Source: DASWJZ01 sp963761005
GTDB lineage: Bacteria; Pseudomonadota; Alphaproteobacteria; Rhizobiales; Afifellaceae
DNA: 64,000 nt
NCBI GenBank assembly: GCA_963761005.1
Contig: CAVXFK010000026.1
Coordinates: 310,001 to 374,000, forward strand
Direction of reading: 5' to 3'
Shown here: positions 43,854 through 55,595 of the stretch, in pieces
Layout of the letters: each line of letters opens with the position of its first letter
Numbering within the stretch: the first letter of the stretch is position 1
Notes under the pieces: model-generated
Database searches by the model: none
The model's input: the letters and a program-made list of their open reading frames with translations, nothing else
Told to the model about the DNA's origin: nothing
Position numbers and translations under genes: made by a program

Positions 43854-44858
43854 ATGTTCTCGCCCCTTATAGTGCAGGTTGCAGTGGCGCTGCTCGCCGC
43901 GTTCTCCATCGGCGGCGTCGTTGTGGCCGCGCTCTATCCGCGGCTCGGCGGGGGCTCGAAGGGCGAGAAGCGGCTGGAGTTGATCGCGGCGACCAAACGC
44001 AAGGCGGCGGCCGAGCGGATTTCGACCGAGGAAGGCCGGCGCCGGCGCTCCGTCGAAGATACCCTTAAGGAGCTCGAAGAGGCGCAGAAGGTGAAGGCGC
44101 GCAAGAGCCAGAAGCCGACGCTGATGACGCGCATGCGGCAGGCAGGCATCGGCTGGAGCAAGAACACCTACTACATCATCTCCGCCGCGACGGCGGTGAT
44201 CGTGGCGCTCGTCGCCCTGATCGTCATCCGCTTGCCCTGGCTTCCGACGCTCGGCTTCGGAATCGCGGCCGGACTCCTCCTTCCGCATTTCTTCGTGAAC
44301 TTCAAGCGCAAGCGCCGTCTCGGCAAATTCTCCAACGAGTTCCCGAATGCCGTCGACGTCATCGTACGCGGCGTCAAGGCCGGGCTGCCGCTCGTCGATT
44401 GCCTGAAGGTGATTGCCAACGAGGCGCAGGCCCCGGTCAACGGAGAGTTCCACGAGATCGTCGAGGATCAGACTCTCGGCATGCCGCTGTCCGAAGCCGT
44501 CGCGCGGCTGCCGGAGCGCATCCCGCTGCCTGAGGCGAACTTCTTCGCAATCGTTGTCGCCATCCAGGCGCGTACCGGTGGCAGTCTTTCGGAGGCGCTC
44601 TCGAATCTCTCCAAAGTGCTGCGCGACCGCAAGAAGATGTCGGGCAAGATCAAGGCGATGAGTGCCGAGGCGAAATCCTCCGCCGGCATTATCGGCTCGC
44701 TGCCAATAATCGTTGGCATCCTGGTCTTCTTCACCAGTCCTGACTACATCAAGCTGCTCTTCACCACGTCGACCGGGAACCTTGTGCTCGCGGGCGCCGG
44801 CCTGTGGATGTTCATCGGCATCATGGTGATGCGCAAGATGATCAACTTCGACTACTGA
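43854..44858 (+). CDS. tadB: Type II secretion F-domain protein TadB
   Basis: This 334-aa inner-membrane platform protein has an N-terminal membrane helix, a basic cytoplasmic segment (KRKAAAERISTEEGRRRRSV), two central helices, then the GSPII_F domain with NAVDVIVRGVKAGLPLVDCL, EFHEIVEDQTLGMPLSEAVA and ARTGGSLSEALSNLSKVLRD, and two final helices. It forms the platform with TadC. It starts 3 bases after cpaF. Confidence 0.94.
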   Translation: MFSPLIVQVAVALLAAFSIGGVVVAALYPRLGGGSKGEKRLELIAATKRKAAAERISTEEGRRRRSVEDTLKELEEAQKVKARKSQKPTLMTRMRQAGIGWSKNTYYIISAATAVIVALVALIVIRLPWLPTLGFGIAAGLLLPHFFVNFKRKRRLGKFSNEFPNAVDVIVRGVKAGLPLVDCLKVIANEAQAPVNGEFHEIVEDQTLGMPLSEAVARLPERIPLPEANFFAIVVAIQARTGGSLSEALSNLSKVLRDRKKMSGKIKAMSAEAKSSAGIIGSLPIIVGILVFFTSPDYIKLLFTTSTGNLVLAGAGLWMFIGIMVMRKMINFDY

Positions 44859-44865
44859 GGCGGCC

Positions 44866-45834
44866 GTGGACCTAATCACAAACAACGCACAGCTGATCGT
44901 AGCCTTCGCCTCGGCGCTTGCCGTCTTCTCCGCAATCGTGGTGGTAGCCTGGCCTTATCTGGCGCGCGACGAACTCTCATCGCGTATGCAGCAGATATCG
45001 AGCGAGCGTGAACGCATTCGCGCACGCGAGCGCGCCAAGCTCGAGGTGCAGAAGAAGCAGGCTTCGCTCCGGATGGAGCCGAAAAAGTTCTTCAAGGACA
45101 TTGTCGACCGATTCAACCTCGCCAAGCAGGCCGAGGACGGCAGCATGGTGAAGATGTTGCGCCAGGCCGGTTATCGCGGTCAGAATCCGGTGTTCGTGTT
45201 CCTGTCGCTGAGATTGATCATGCCGATCGTGATGTTTGCGGTCGCCGTGCTCTACGTGTTCTTCATCCTGCAGCTCGACAAGCCGTTCATGCTGAAGCTC
45301 GCGATCACGCTGGTGGTCGCTTATCTCGGCTACTACGGGCCGACGCTCTACGTGCGCAACCAGATCACCAAGCGGCAGCTGTCCGTCCGCCGCGCCTGGC
45401 CGGATGCGCTCGACCTCCTGCTGATCTGCGTCGAGTCGGGCATGGGCATCGAAGGCGCCTTCCGCAAAGTCTCCGAGGAGATCGGCAGCCAGTCGATCCC
45501 ACTCGCCGAGGAGCTCTCGCTGACCACCGCCGAGCTCTCCTACCTGCAGGACCGGCGCAAGGCCTATGACAACCTGAGCGAACGTACCGGCCTTGACGGT
45601 GTGCGCGCCGTGGTGACCGCGCTGGTCCAGGCGGAGAAATACGGCACGCCGATCGGGACCGCGCTCCGCGTGCTTGCACAGGAGAACCGCGACATGCGCA
45701 TGCAGGAAGCGGAGAAGAAGGCGGCTGCACTGCCGCCGAAGCTGACTGTGCCGATGATCCTGTTCTTCCTGCCGGTGCTCTTTGCCGTCATCATTACGCC
45801 GGCGGCGATTCAGGTCTCCGCGATCTGGAAGTAA
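44866..45834 (+). CDS. tadC: Type II secretion F-domain protein TadC
   Basis: This 322-aa partner platform protein, from a GTG start, has membrane segments near residues 8-28, 110-150 and at the C-terminus (PMILFFLPVLFAVIITPAAI). The GSPII_F domain includes WPDALDLLLICVESGMGIEG and DGVRAVVTALVQAEKYGTPI. It ends the plus-strand operon; the shared hairpin at 45838-45857 follows directly. Confidence 0.94.
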   Translation: MDLITNNAQLIVAFASALAVFSAIVVVAWPYLARDELSSRMQQISSERERIRARERAKLEVQKKQASLRMEPKKFFKDIVDRFNLAKQAEDGSMVKMLRQAGYRGQNPVFVFLSLRLIMPIVMFAVAVLYVFFILQLDKPFMLKLAITLVVAYLGYYGPTLYVRNQITKRQLSVRRAWPDALDLLLICVESGMGIEGAFRKVSEEIGSQSIPLAEELSLTTAELSYLQDRRKAYDNLSERTGLDGVRAVVTALVQAEKYGTPIGTALRVLAQENRDMRMQEAEKKAAALPPKLTVPMILFFLPVLFAVIITPAAIQVSAIWK

Positions 45835-45837
45835 AAA

Positions 45838-45857
45838 GGGGCCGCGTTGGCGGCCCC
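45838..45857 (-). terminator. Bidirectional terminator between tadC and the TadD-like gene
   Basis: GGGGCCGC and GCGGCCCC form a perfect 8-bp stem with loop GTTG. On the minus strand it is followed by TTTTTAC, making a good intrinsic terminator for the TadD-like gene; on the plus strand it starts 3 bases after the tadC stop. It separates two convergent transcripts. Confidence 0.8.
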
Positions 45858-45883
45858 GATCTCAGGCCTGCAGCGCGGCGGCG

Positions 45884-46708
45884 TCAGTTGCGCGCGAGCG
45901 CGTCCCAGGTATTCACCTCTTGTTGTTCTTGTGGTGCGGCGTCCGCCTGAGGGCTGTCAGCGCCGGGGGAGGCGGGGGGGCCAGCGACGATATCGTCCGG
46001 CGCGATTGAGGCGGCTTCCGCTTTCTTGCCTCTGAGCCTCAGCACGAGCGCCAGGTTGTCCTTGATCTTGCGCGTCGCCTTCGGGCTCGCGGCCGCCTCG
46101 CGCAACACCTTCTCGGCATTCGCGAGATCGTTGGTGAGCACGTAGGAGAGCCCGAGATTGTTCAGGATCTGCGGCTCGCCCGGTGCCAGCACCAGCGCTT
46201 GCTGGTAGCGCGCCCGCGCCTCGTCGTGGCGGTTCAGAGAGTCGAGGATGCCGCCCTCGGTGGAAAGCAGCTGCCAGTCGGGATTGTCGTCGCGCTGCGC
46301 GCGCTGGATGGTCGCAAGCGCCTGCTCGAACTCGCCGTCGGCGGCAAGCGCCTTGCCGTAAGCGGCAAGCACCTCGCGGTCCTCGGAGTGATAGATGGCC
46401 GACTTGCGCATGACGGCGACGGCTTGGCCGGTCTGTCCGGCAGCGCGAAGCGCCACGGCGTAGTTCATCGCGGCGATGCGATCCTTCTCGTCGCGCGAAT
46501 AGGCGGCGCCCCATTTCTGCACGGCGCTGAGCGCCTCGTCGGAGGAGAGATCGGACGGGACGAGGATTGCGCTGCTGCCGATTGAGCCGGTGACGAGCGG
46601 CCCCTCCGACTTCGTCGCGCAGCCTGCAAGCATAGCGGCCCCGGCTACGCTGGCAGCCAACCGGAGCAGCATCTTGCGCCGCTCCGTCGTGCCGAAACGC
46701 ATTTTCAT
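45884..46708 (-). CDS. TadD-like TPR lipoprotein
   Basis: This 274-aa lipoprotein has lipobox MLAGC and at least four tetratricopeptide repeats, for example DEARARYQQALVLAPGEPQI and LNNLGLSYVLTNDLANAEKV. The Pro/Gln-rich tail is short. TadD proteins are pilotin-like lipoproteins that stabilise the secretin or pilus. Its place at the end of the tad cluster supports this role. A CtrA-type site lies 47 bases upstream of its start. Confidence 0.87.
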   Translation of the reverse strand: MKMRFGTTERRKMLLRLAASVAGAAMLAGCATKSEGPLVTGSIGSSAILVPSDLSSDEALSAVQKWGAAYSRDEKDRIAAMNYAVALRAAGQTGQAVAVMRKSAIYHSEDREVLAAYGKALAADGEFEQALATIQRAQRDDNPDWQLLSTEGGILDSLNRHDEARARYQQALVLAPGEPQILNNLGLSYVLTNDLANAEKVLREAAASPKATRKIKDNLALVLRLRGKKAEAASIAPDDIVAGPPASPGADSPQADAAPQEQQEVNTWDALARN

Positions 46709-46754
46709 GACCTCCCCCGAAGCAACTGGTAGAGCAAGCGTTAGGCCCCGCCCG

Positions 46755-46769
46755 TTAACGGTTCGTTAA
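46755..46769. promoter_or_regulatory. CtrA-type binding site before the TadD-like gene
   Basis: TTAACGGTTCGTTAA is a second perfect TTAA-N7-TTAA. It ends 76 bases before the aminopeptidase start and begins 47 bases upstream of the TadD-like start, so it more likely serves TadD. The sequence also reads as the near-dyad GTTAACGGTTCGTTAAC. Confidence 0.65.
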
Positions 46770-46844
46770 CGCTGTTTCTGGCGTTGCCAAGCCGCCCGCC
46801 GGGGCTCTAATCCGGCCACAAATCAAGGGGGAGTCGGGGTCGAC

Positions 46845-48224
46845 ATGGGTTCGGATGCGCTTGTTTCGGGGGCTGAGGACGCCGTTCCCATTCACCTGAT
46901 CGGCGCGGAGGCGATCGATTCGGCGCTTGCGGCTCTCGGCGAGCGAGAGCGCCGCTTCGCCACGGCTGCGGGCTTCAAGGCGGAGCCCGGCCGCACCGTC
47001 CTGATTCCAGACGAGGAGGGCAATGTAGGGCGCGTGCTCTTCGGCCTCGGCGGCGTCGATGCGGCCGAGCGCGGACCGCTTCTCGTCGGCAAGCTCGCGA
47101 CCGCGCTTCCGGCAGGGGCCTACCGTCTGGCGGAGGGCGCCGATCGGCCGGAGCTTGCCGCGCTCGCGTTCGCGCTCGCGAGCTACCGTTTCGAACGATA
47201 TCGCAAGCCGAAGGCGGACGGCCCGCGCCTTGTCGTTCCGGAGGGTGTTGACCCTGCGTCGCTTACGCGTGTGCGCGACGCGGTGTTTCTCGCGCGCGAC
47301 CTGATCAACACGCCGGCGAACGACTTGGCGCCGCGCGACCTCGCCTCGGCTGCTGCCGATCTCGCCGGGCGCTTTGGCGCCGAGATCTCCATCGTCGACG
47401 GGGAGGCATTGGCGCGAGGCTTCCCCCTGATCCATGCGGTCGGCGCGGCAAGCGATCGCCCGCCCTGCCTTGTGGACGTGCGGTGGGGGGGCGAGAGCGA
47501 TCCTAAGGTGACGCTGATCGGCAAGGGCATCGTCTTCGACACCGGCGGGCTCGACATCAAGCCGGCGACCGGCATGGCCCTCATGAAGAAGGACATGGGA
47601 GGTGCTGCGAACGTGCTCGGCCTTGCCTCGATGATCATGTCGGCCGGCTTGAAGCTTCATCTGCGCGTTTTGATTCCCGCGGCGGAGAACGCTATTTCCG
47701 GGCGTGCCTTCCGCCCGGGCGACATCGTGAAGAGCCGCAAGGGGCTGACCGTCGAGGTCGGCAACACCGACGCAGAGGGACGCCTGGTGCTCGCCGACGC
47801 GCTCGCTCTGGCCGATGAGGAGGCGCCGGATCTGATCGTCACGATGGCAACGCTGACCGGCGCGGCGCGCGTTGCGCTCGGGCCGGACCTGCCGCCCTAT
47901 TTCACCGAAGATGCCGCCTTCGCTGCGGCGATCGAAGCAGCGGCGGCAGAGGTCCACGATCCGGTCTGGCGCCTGCCGTTGTGGAATCCCTACGATTCCT
48001 GGCTCGCCTCCAAGGCCGCCGACCTGAACCATATCGCGCAGAACAGCTTCGCCGGTGCGATCGTCGCAGCACTTTTCTTGCGTCGTTTCGTGTCCGCCAC
48101 GAAGACGTTTGCGCATTTCGACATCTTCGCCTGGAACCCGAGCCCTCGCTCGACCGGACCTGAAGGTGGCGAGGCGCAGGCGATCCGCGCGCTCTTCCAA
48201 TACCTGTCGCGCCGCCATGGCTGA
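46845..48224 (+). CDS. Leucyl aminopeptidase (M17 family)
   Basis: This 459-aa cytosolic dimetal aminopeptidase has the M17 signature NTDAEGRLVLADAL (about residues 307-320), the metal and catalytic residues in LIGKGIVFDTGGLDIKPATG and MALMKKDMGGAANVLG, and a variable N-terminal domain (1-150) that includes VGRVLFGLGGVDAAERG. It trims N-terminal residues in peptide turnover. It is followed by MarR and NlpC/P60 genes on the same strand, an order conserved in Rhizobiales. Confidence 0.93.
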   Translation: MGSDALVSGAEDAVPIHLIGAEAIDSALAALGERERRFATAAGFKAEPGRTVLIPDEEGNVGRVLFGLGGVDAAERGPLLVGKLATALPAGAYRLAEGADRPELAALAFALASYRFERYRKPKADGPRLVVPEGVDPASLTRVRDAVFLARDLINTPANDLAPRDLASAAADLAGRFGAEISIVDGEALARGFPLIHAVGAASDRPPCLVDVRWGGESDPKVTLIGKGIVFDTGGLDIKPATGMALMKKDMGGAANVLGLASMIMSAGLKLHLRVLIPAAENAISGRAFRPGDIVKSRKGLTVEVGNTDAEGRLVLADALALADEEAPDLIVTMATLTGAARVALGPDLPPYFTEDAAFAAAIEAAAAEVHDPVWRLPLWNPYDSWLASKAADLNHIAQNSFAGAIVAALFLRRFVSATKTFAHFDIFAWNPSPRSTGPEGGEAQAIRALFQYLSRRHG

Positions 48225-48295
48225 CTTTTGCTTGCCCCGGTCGATCGACGCCGCTTTAATCGGTTCGGCTCCGAAACGAAGATTCGGGCTGGGGA

Positions 48296-48646
48296 ATGGC
48301 GATCCAGATGCGCCCGGCGCAGGCATTGCGCCTCTGGCACGACGTGTCGCTCGCGCTTGCGCGCGATGCGGAGCCGGATCTTTCCGTGCGCCAGCTCACC
48401 GTGCTGATCACCGTTTATCTGGAGCCGCAGCCGCACACGGTGCGCGCGCTCGCCGCCAAGCTCGGCGTCACCAAGCCGGTGATCACCCGCGCGCTCGATA
48501 CGATGGGACGCCAGGGGCTTCTGACGCGCAAGCGCGACCCGAGCGACCGCCGGAACGTGCTCGTCCAGCGCACCGTGGACGGCGCGCTGTTCCTGGAGCG
48601 GCTCGGCGATCTCATCGCGGCGAAGGCGGCGGCGCTGCCGCCTTGA
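48296..48646 (+). CDS. MarR-type winged-helix regulator
   Basis: This short 116-aa regulator has the MarR wHTH core LSVRQLTVLITVYLEPQPHT, recognition helix TKPVITRALDTMGRQGLL and wing RDPSDRRNVLVQRT. It is shorter than typical MarR proteins at both ends, with reduced dimerisation helices. It lies between the aminopeptidase and the NlpC/P60 gene (15-base gap), so it may be co-expressed with both. The ligand is unknown. Confidence 0.85.
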   Translation: MAIQMRPAQALRLWHDVSLALARDAEPDLSVRQLTVLITVYLEPQPHTVRALAAKLGVTKPVITRALDTMGRQGLLTRKRDPSDRRNVLVQRTVDGALFLERLGDLIAAKAAALPP

Positions 48647-48661
48647 TCCGGTGAGCCGCCT

Positions 48662-49528
48662 ATGAAGCCTCTCGACCCGCGGCTCAATGCTTTCCGCCCG
48701 GAGCTTGCAGACGTCGCCCTTCGCGGGCGCGTCGAGGCGGCGCGCTTCGTCCCGGCTCAGGACCTGAGAGTGTCGGCGCCACAGGCGCCGGTCCGCAAAG
48801 CGCCCTCCGAAACCGCGCGGCGTGAGACGGAAGCGCTTTGCGGCGAACGCGTGAAGGTCTTCGAGACGACAGCCGACGGCTGGGTCTGGGCGCAACTCGT
48901 GGAAGACCACTACGTCGGCTGGATGCAGCGCTCAGACCTTGCCGAGCTGGGCCCCGAGCCGACGCACCAGGTGATCGCGCTCCGCACCTTCGCCTTTGCC
49001 GATCCCGACATCAAATCGCCGCCGCTTGCCGCGCTGCCGCTCGGCGCCAAGGTCGCCGTCATCGGCGAGGCGGAGGACAAGAATGCACGCTACGCACTGA
49101 TTGCGCCGAAGGGCTGGGTCGTCGTTCAGCATCTGGCCGAACACGGAGTGTTCGAGCCGGATTTCACGGCGGTCGCCGAGCGCTTCCTCGGCGTCCCCTA
49201 CCTCTGGGGCGGCAAGACCGCCCTCGGCCTCGACTGCTCGGGCCTGGTCCAGGTCGCGCTCAAGGCGGCCGGAATTCCGTCGCCGCGCGATACCGACATG
49301 CAGGAAGGCGCACTCGGTTCGCCTCTCCCGCTCGACGGCGGTCTGCCGCCGCTGAAGCGCGGCGATCTCCTCTTCTGGGCGAGCCACCTCGGTGTCATGC
49401 GCGACGCTGAGACACTGCTCCACGCCAACGCTCACCACATGGCGGTTGCATCGGAACCGCTTGCCGACGCGATCGAACGGCTCGGCCACAAGGGCCACGC
49501 ACTGCGGGCGGCAAAAAGACTCTTCTGA
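48662..49528 (+). CDS. NlpC/P60 family cysteine peptidase
   Basis: This 288-aa protein has two SH3-like regions (about 55-95 with VKVFETTADGWVWAQLVEDH, and 100-155) followed by a C40 peptidase domain. Catalytic residues are visible: Cys192 in LGLDCSGLVQVAL, His242 in WASHLGVM and a third polar residue in LLHANAHH. Such enzymes cleave D-Glu-diaminopimelate bonds in peptidoglycan peptides. There is no signal peptide, so it may act in the cytoplasm on recycled murein peptides, alongside the aminopeptidase. Confidence 0.9.
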   Translation: MKPLDPRLNAFRPELADVALRGRVEAARFVPAQDLRVSAPQAPVRKAPSETARRETEALCGERVKVFETTADGWVWAQLVEDHYVGWMQRSDLAELGPEPTHQVIALRTFAFADPDIKSPPLAALPLGAKVAVIGEAEDKNARYALIAPKGWVVVQHLAEHGVFEPDFTAVAERFLGVPYLWGGKTALGLDCSGLVQVALKAAGIPSPRDTDMQEGALGSPLPLDGGLPPLKRGDLLFWASHLGVMRDAETLLHANAHHMAVASEPLADAIERLGHKGHALRAAKRLF

Positions 49529-49706
49529 CCGCAGGTAACCATCGTCGGGCTTGCGCTCTTCGAGTGCTCGGATAAGCTTCTGAGCGAGGGGATCATTACC
49601 GGGGCTGCGGGCAGAAAAAAAACCTGCCGGCTGCTTTCGCGCCCCGATCGGTATCTCGACGGGCTGCGACGAGGCGACGCCGGGGGCGGCGTAGACAGAG
49701 ACCGCG

Positions 49707-50579
49707 ATGCTTCACAAGACGTCGGAAATTGCGCCCGAGCCTCCCTCCCGAGCGGAACGAATCCAGGATCGGCTGCGCCTGCACTATGAGCGCCTGTCGC
49801 TCTCCTGGCACGCCATGCGCCTCGGGCGCGGGCGCGCGGTGTCGCTCAAGCCCGACGCCGGCCTGGTACGGGTCGACGATGGGGTGAGGCACATCTTCGT
49901 GCCCAACGTCCGCCGCGCCGGCGTCTTCAAGAACGGCATCAACACTTGGCTGGAATCGGTCGCCGAGAAATATCTCGGGCGCACCGGCTACGTGCCGCGC
50001 GAGGGCGATATCATCGTCGATATCGGCGCCGGGATCGGTGAGTTCTCGCTCTGGTGCGCCGCCGCCGGCGCGCGCGTGGTTGCATTCGAGCCGGACCCGC
50101 TCGCCTTCGTCTGCCTGGAGCGGAACACGGCTCCCCTCGACACCGTGCAGATCTACCCCTACGCGCTCTGGAAGGAGCGCGCCAATCTGCGGCTCCATGG
50201 CTCGCCCGACACGTCGGAAAGCTCGCTCATCGAGGAGGGGCGGCCGAACGCGCGCAATGCCAATGTCGAAGCCTGGCCGCTCGACGGGCTGGGTTTCATG
50301 ACACGTCTTGCCGTCGTCGACTTCATGAAGATCGACGGGGAGGGCGTCGAGCCGGAGATCCTCTTTGGCGCATCGCGGACACTTCGCCGCACGCGCGTGA
50401 TCGCCATCGATGTCGGCGCCATAGCGCGGCGGCCGAATGTTCGCGCGCGCGTCGAAGCGGCGCTCTCCGACATGGACTTCCGTCAAGCCCCGAACGACCG
50501 CACCGATACGATCCTGGCGCTCAACACCGCGATGGTCGGGCCGTTCAATAACCGCGTTTTCGGTCGACGCAATTACTGA
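49707..50579 (+). CDS. FkbM family methyltransferase
   Basis: This 290-aa SAM-dependent methyltransferase has motif I DIIVDIGAGIGEFSLWCAAA, the acidic residue in ARVVAFEPDPLAFVCLERNT and the FkbM-type DFMKIDGEGVEPEILFGASR. FkbM members methylate sugar hydroxyls or polyketide oxygens, so a glycan target is likely. A Lys/Arg-rich N-terminus precedes the domain. It overlaps the next gene tail-to-tail by 35 bases. Confidence 0.87.
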   Translation: MLHKTSEIAPEPPSRAERIQDRLRLHYERLSLSWHAMRLGRGRAVSLKPDAGLVRVDDGVRHIFVPNVRRAGVFKNGINTWLESVAEKYLGRTGYVPREGDIIVDIGAGIGEFSLWCAAAGARVVAFEPDPLAFVCLERNTAPLDTVQIYPYALWKERANLRLHGSPDTSESSLIEEGRPNARNANVEAWPLDGLGFMTRLAVVDFMKIDGEGVEPEILFGASRTLRRTRVIAIDVGAIARRPNVRARVEAALSDMDFRQAPNDRTDTILALNTAMVGPFNNRVFGRRNY

Positions 50580-51512
50580 GCGGCTCCCCCCGCTCGAACG
50601 CCTCGATCTGCACGGCGATCTGGCGCGCGAGCGCGACGGGATCGGAGACCGCCGCGACGTGTGGCGTGATCGTGACGGTGTCGAAGTCCCAGAGCGGGCT
50701 CTCGGGGGGAAGTGGCTCCTGCTCGAACACGTCGAGACTGGCACCGGCCAGCGTGCCGTCGCGAAGCGCTGTCATGATGTCCGCCTCGGCATGCGTTCCA
50801 CCGCGCCCGGCGTTGATGAAGACCGGGCCGCCGAGCGGCCCGGTCCGACGGAGCTTCTTCAGAAGCTTGAGGTCGACGATCTGCCGCGTCTCGGGCGTGA
50901 ACGGCAGCAGCGAGACGAGGATGTCGGTGCCGGCAAGGAATGCATCGAGGCCGTCCGCGCCGGCGAAGCTTTCGAAAGCTTGAACCGCCTTCGCCGTGCG
51001 CGACCATCCCCGCACGCTGAAGCCGAGGCGAAGCAGCGCCTCGGCCGCGCTCGTGCCCATCATGCCGAGGCCCATGATCCCGATCGTGATCTCGTGTGCC
51101 GCAGGCGGCTCGACGTCGCGCCAGCGGTGCTCGCGCTGCTGCCGGCGGTAGGTCGACCCGAGCCTCAAATGATCGAGGCATTGCCAGACGACGTGCTCGA
51201 TCATGCGCCGCGTCAGGTCCGCATCGACGATCCTGACCACCGGCACGTCGGGAAGCCGCGGCAGCGCGAAGATATGGTCGACGCCGGCGCCGAGCGAAAA
51301 GATGACTTGAAGGCCGGGGAGGCGGTCGAGCGTCTCCTGCGGCGGCTTCCAGACAAGCACGTAGCGCACGGTGGAGAGCGCTTCTTCCGCGCCGCGAAAG
51401 ATGCCGTTCCGGTCGGTCGCCAGGATGGCGCGATCGGACAACCGCGCGCGCAGGCGCTCCGCCCAGGTCTCCGCATTCCATCCCTTGGTGGCGACGAGAA
51501 GGGCCGGCTTCA

Positions 51513-51513
<1 letters not shown>
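50545..51513 (-). CDS. Glyoxylate/hydroxypyruvate reductase (GhrA-type 2-hydroxyacid dehydrogenase)
   Basis: This 322-aa D-2-hydroxyacid dehydrogenase has the cofactor motif IGIMGLGMMGTSAAEALLRL, catalytic Arg in INAGRGGTHAEADIM, Glu in DVFEQEPLPPESPLW and His in TITPHVAAVSDP. It resembles GhrA, which reduces glyoxylate and hydroxypyruvate. Its start codon overlaps the stop of the YejEF gene upstream by one base, so it may be the last gene of the yej operon. Confidence 0.9.
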
Positions 51514-54469
<2,956 letters not shown>

Positions 54470-54470
<1 letters not shown>

Positions 54471-55586
54471 CAGACCTCGCGGCTCTCAAAATCGATCCTC
54501 GGATCGATCCAGGTGTAGGTGAGGTCGGAGATGAGCTGCACCACGAGCCCCATCAGCGAGAAGATGTAGAGCGTGGCGAAGACGACCGGGTAGTCGCGGT
54601 TCATCACGCTCTCGAAGCCGAGGAGCCCGAGCCCGTCGAGCGAGAAGATCGTCTCGATCAGGAGCGAGCCGGCGAAGAAGGCGGAGATGAAAGCGCCCGG
54701 GAAGCCGGAGATGACGAGGAGCATGGCGTTGCGGAAGACGTGACCATAGAGCACCTCGCGCTCCGACAGGCCCTTCGAACGTGCCGTCACCACGTATTGT
54801 TTGCGGATCTCGTCGAGGAAGGAGTTCTTGGTGAGCAGCGTCGTCGTGGCGAAGGCGGCGAGCGCCATCGAAAGCAGCGGCAGCGTCAGGTGCCAGAAAT
54901 AGTCGGCGATGCGCGCCGGCCAGGAAAGCTGCGCCCAGTATTCCGACGTGAGTCCGCGCAGCGGAAACCAGTCGAAGAACGTGCCGCCGGCGAAGAACAC
55001 AATCAGGAAGATGGCGAAGAGGAATCCGGGCACGGCGTAAGCGACGACGATGACGCCGGAGGTCCACACGTCGAACGGCATGCCGTCCTTGACCGCCTTG
55101 CGGATACCGAGCGGGATGGAGATCAGATAGGAAAGAAACGTCATCCAGATGCCAAGCGAGACGGAGACCGGCAGCTTCTCGCCGATCAGCTTCAACACCG
55201 AGATGTCGCGGAAATAGCTCTGGCCAAAATCGAAGCGCGAATAGTTCCAGATCATCAGGAGGAAGCGTTGATAGGCCGGCTTGTCGAAGCCGGTACTGCT
55301 TCTCAAGCTGCGCGATGAACTCCGGCGGCAGCCCCTGTGCCCCGCGGTATTTCGAGGTGAGCGCCGCATCGCTGCTCGTGCCCTCGCCGGTGTTCTGCTG
55401 GCCGGCGAAGTCGCCGCTGCCGCCGCTGATCCGCTCCGTCGCCGAGACGTTGGTGCCCTGCAGCTTGGCGATGACCTGTTCGATCGGGCCGCCCGGCGCA
55501 AACTGCACTACGACGAAGCTGATGAACATGATCCCGAGGATAGTCGGGATCATCAGCAGGATGCGGCGGAGGACGTAGGCGGCCAT
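54470..55586 (-). pseudogene. yejB: Peptide ABC transporter permease YejB, single-base frameshift
   Basis: The gene starts AAYVLRRILLMIPTILGIMF, the typical first helix of YejB, and continues to PPEFIAQLEKQY. There one extra base (a CC on this strand, 55292-55293) breaks the frame. Removing it restores GFDKPAYQRFLLMIWNYSRF, then the permease core with VVTARSKGLSEREVLYGHVF (EAA loop) and the end TYTWIDPRIDFESREV. Total length would be about 371 aa, normal for YejB. The stop overlaps the YejEF start. The intact partners suggest a sequence error. Confidence 0.87.
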
Positions 55587-55595
55587 CGGCGCGCG

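Noticed and set aside
42984..44885. 633-codon minus-strand open frame opposite cpaF and tadB
   Set aside because: It spans two conserved pilus genes, shows no domain and has a His/Arg/Asp-biased content typical of antisense frames.
49600..49645. GCGGGCAG-A8-CCTGCCGGC as a terminator
   Set aside because: The stem is only five base pairs with an A-run as loop, and no gene on the proper strand ends next to it with a T-run.
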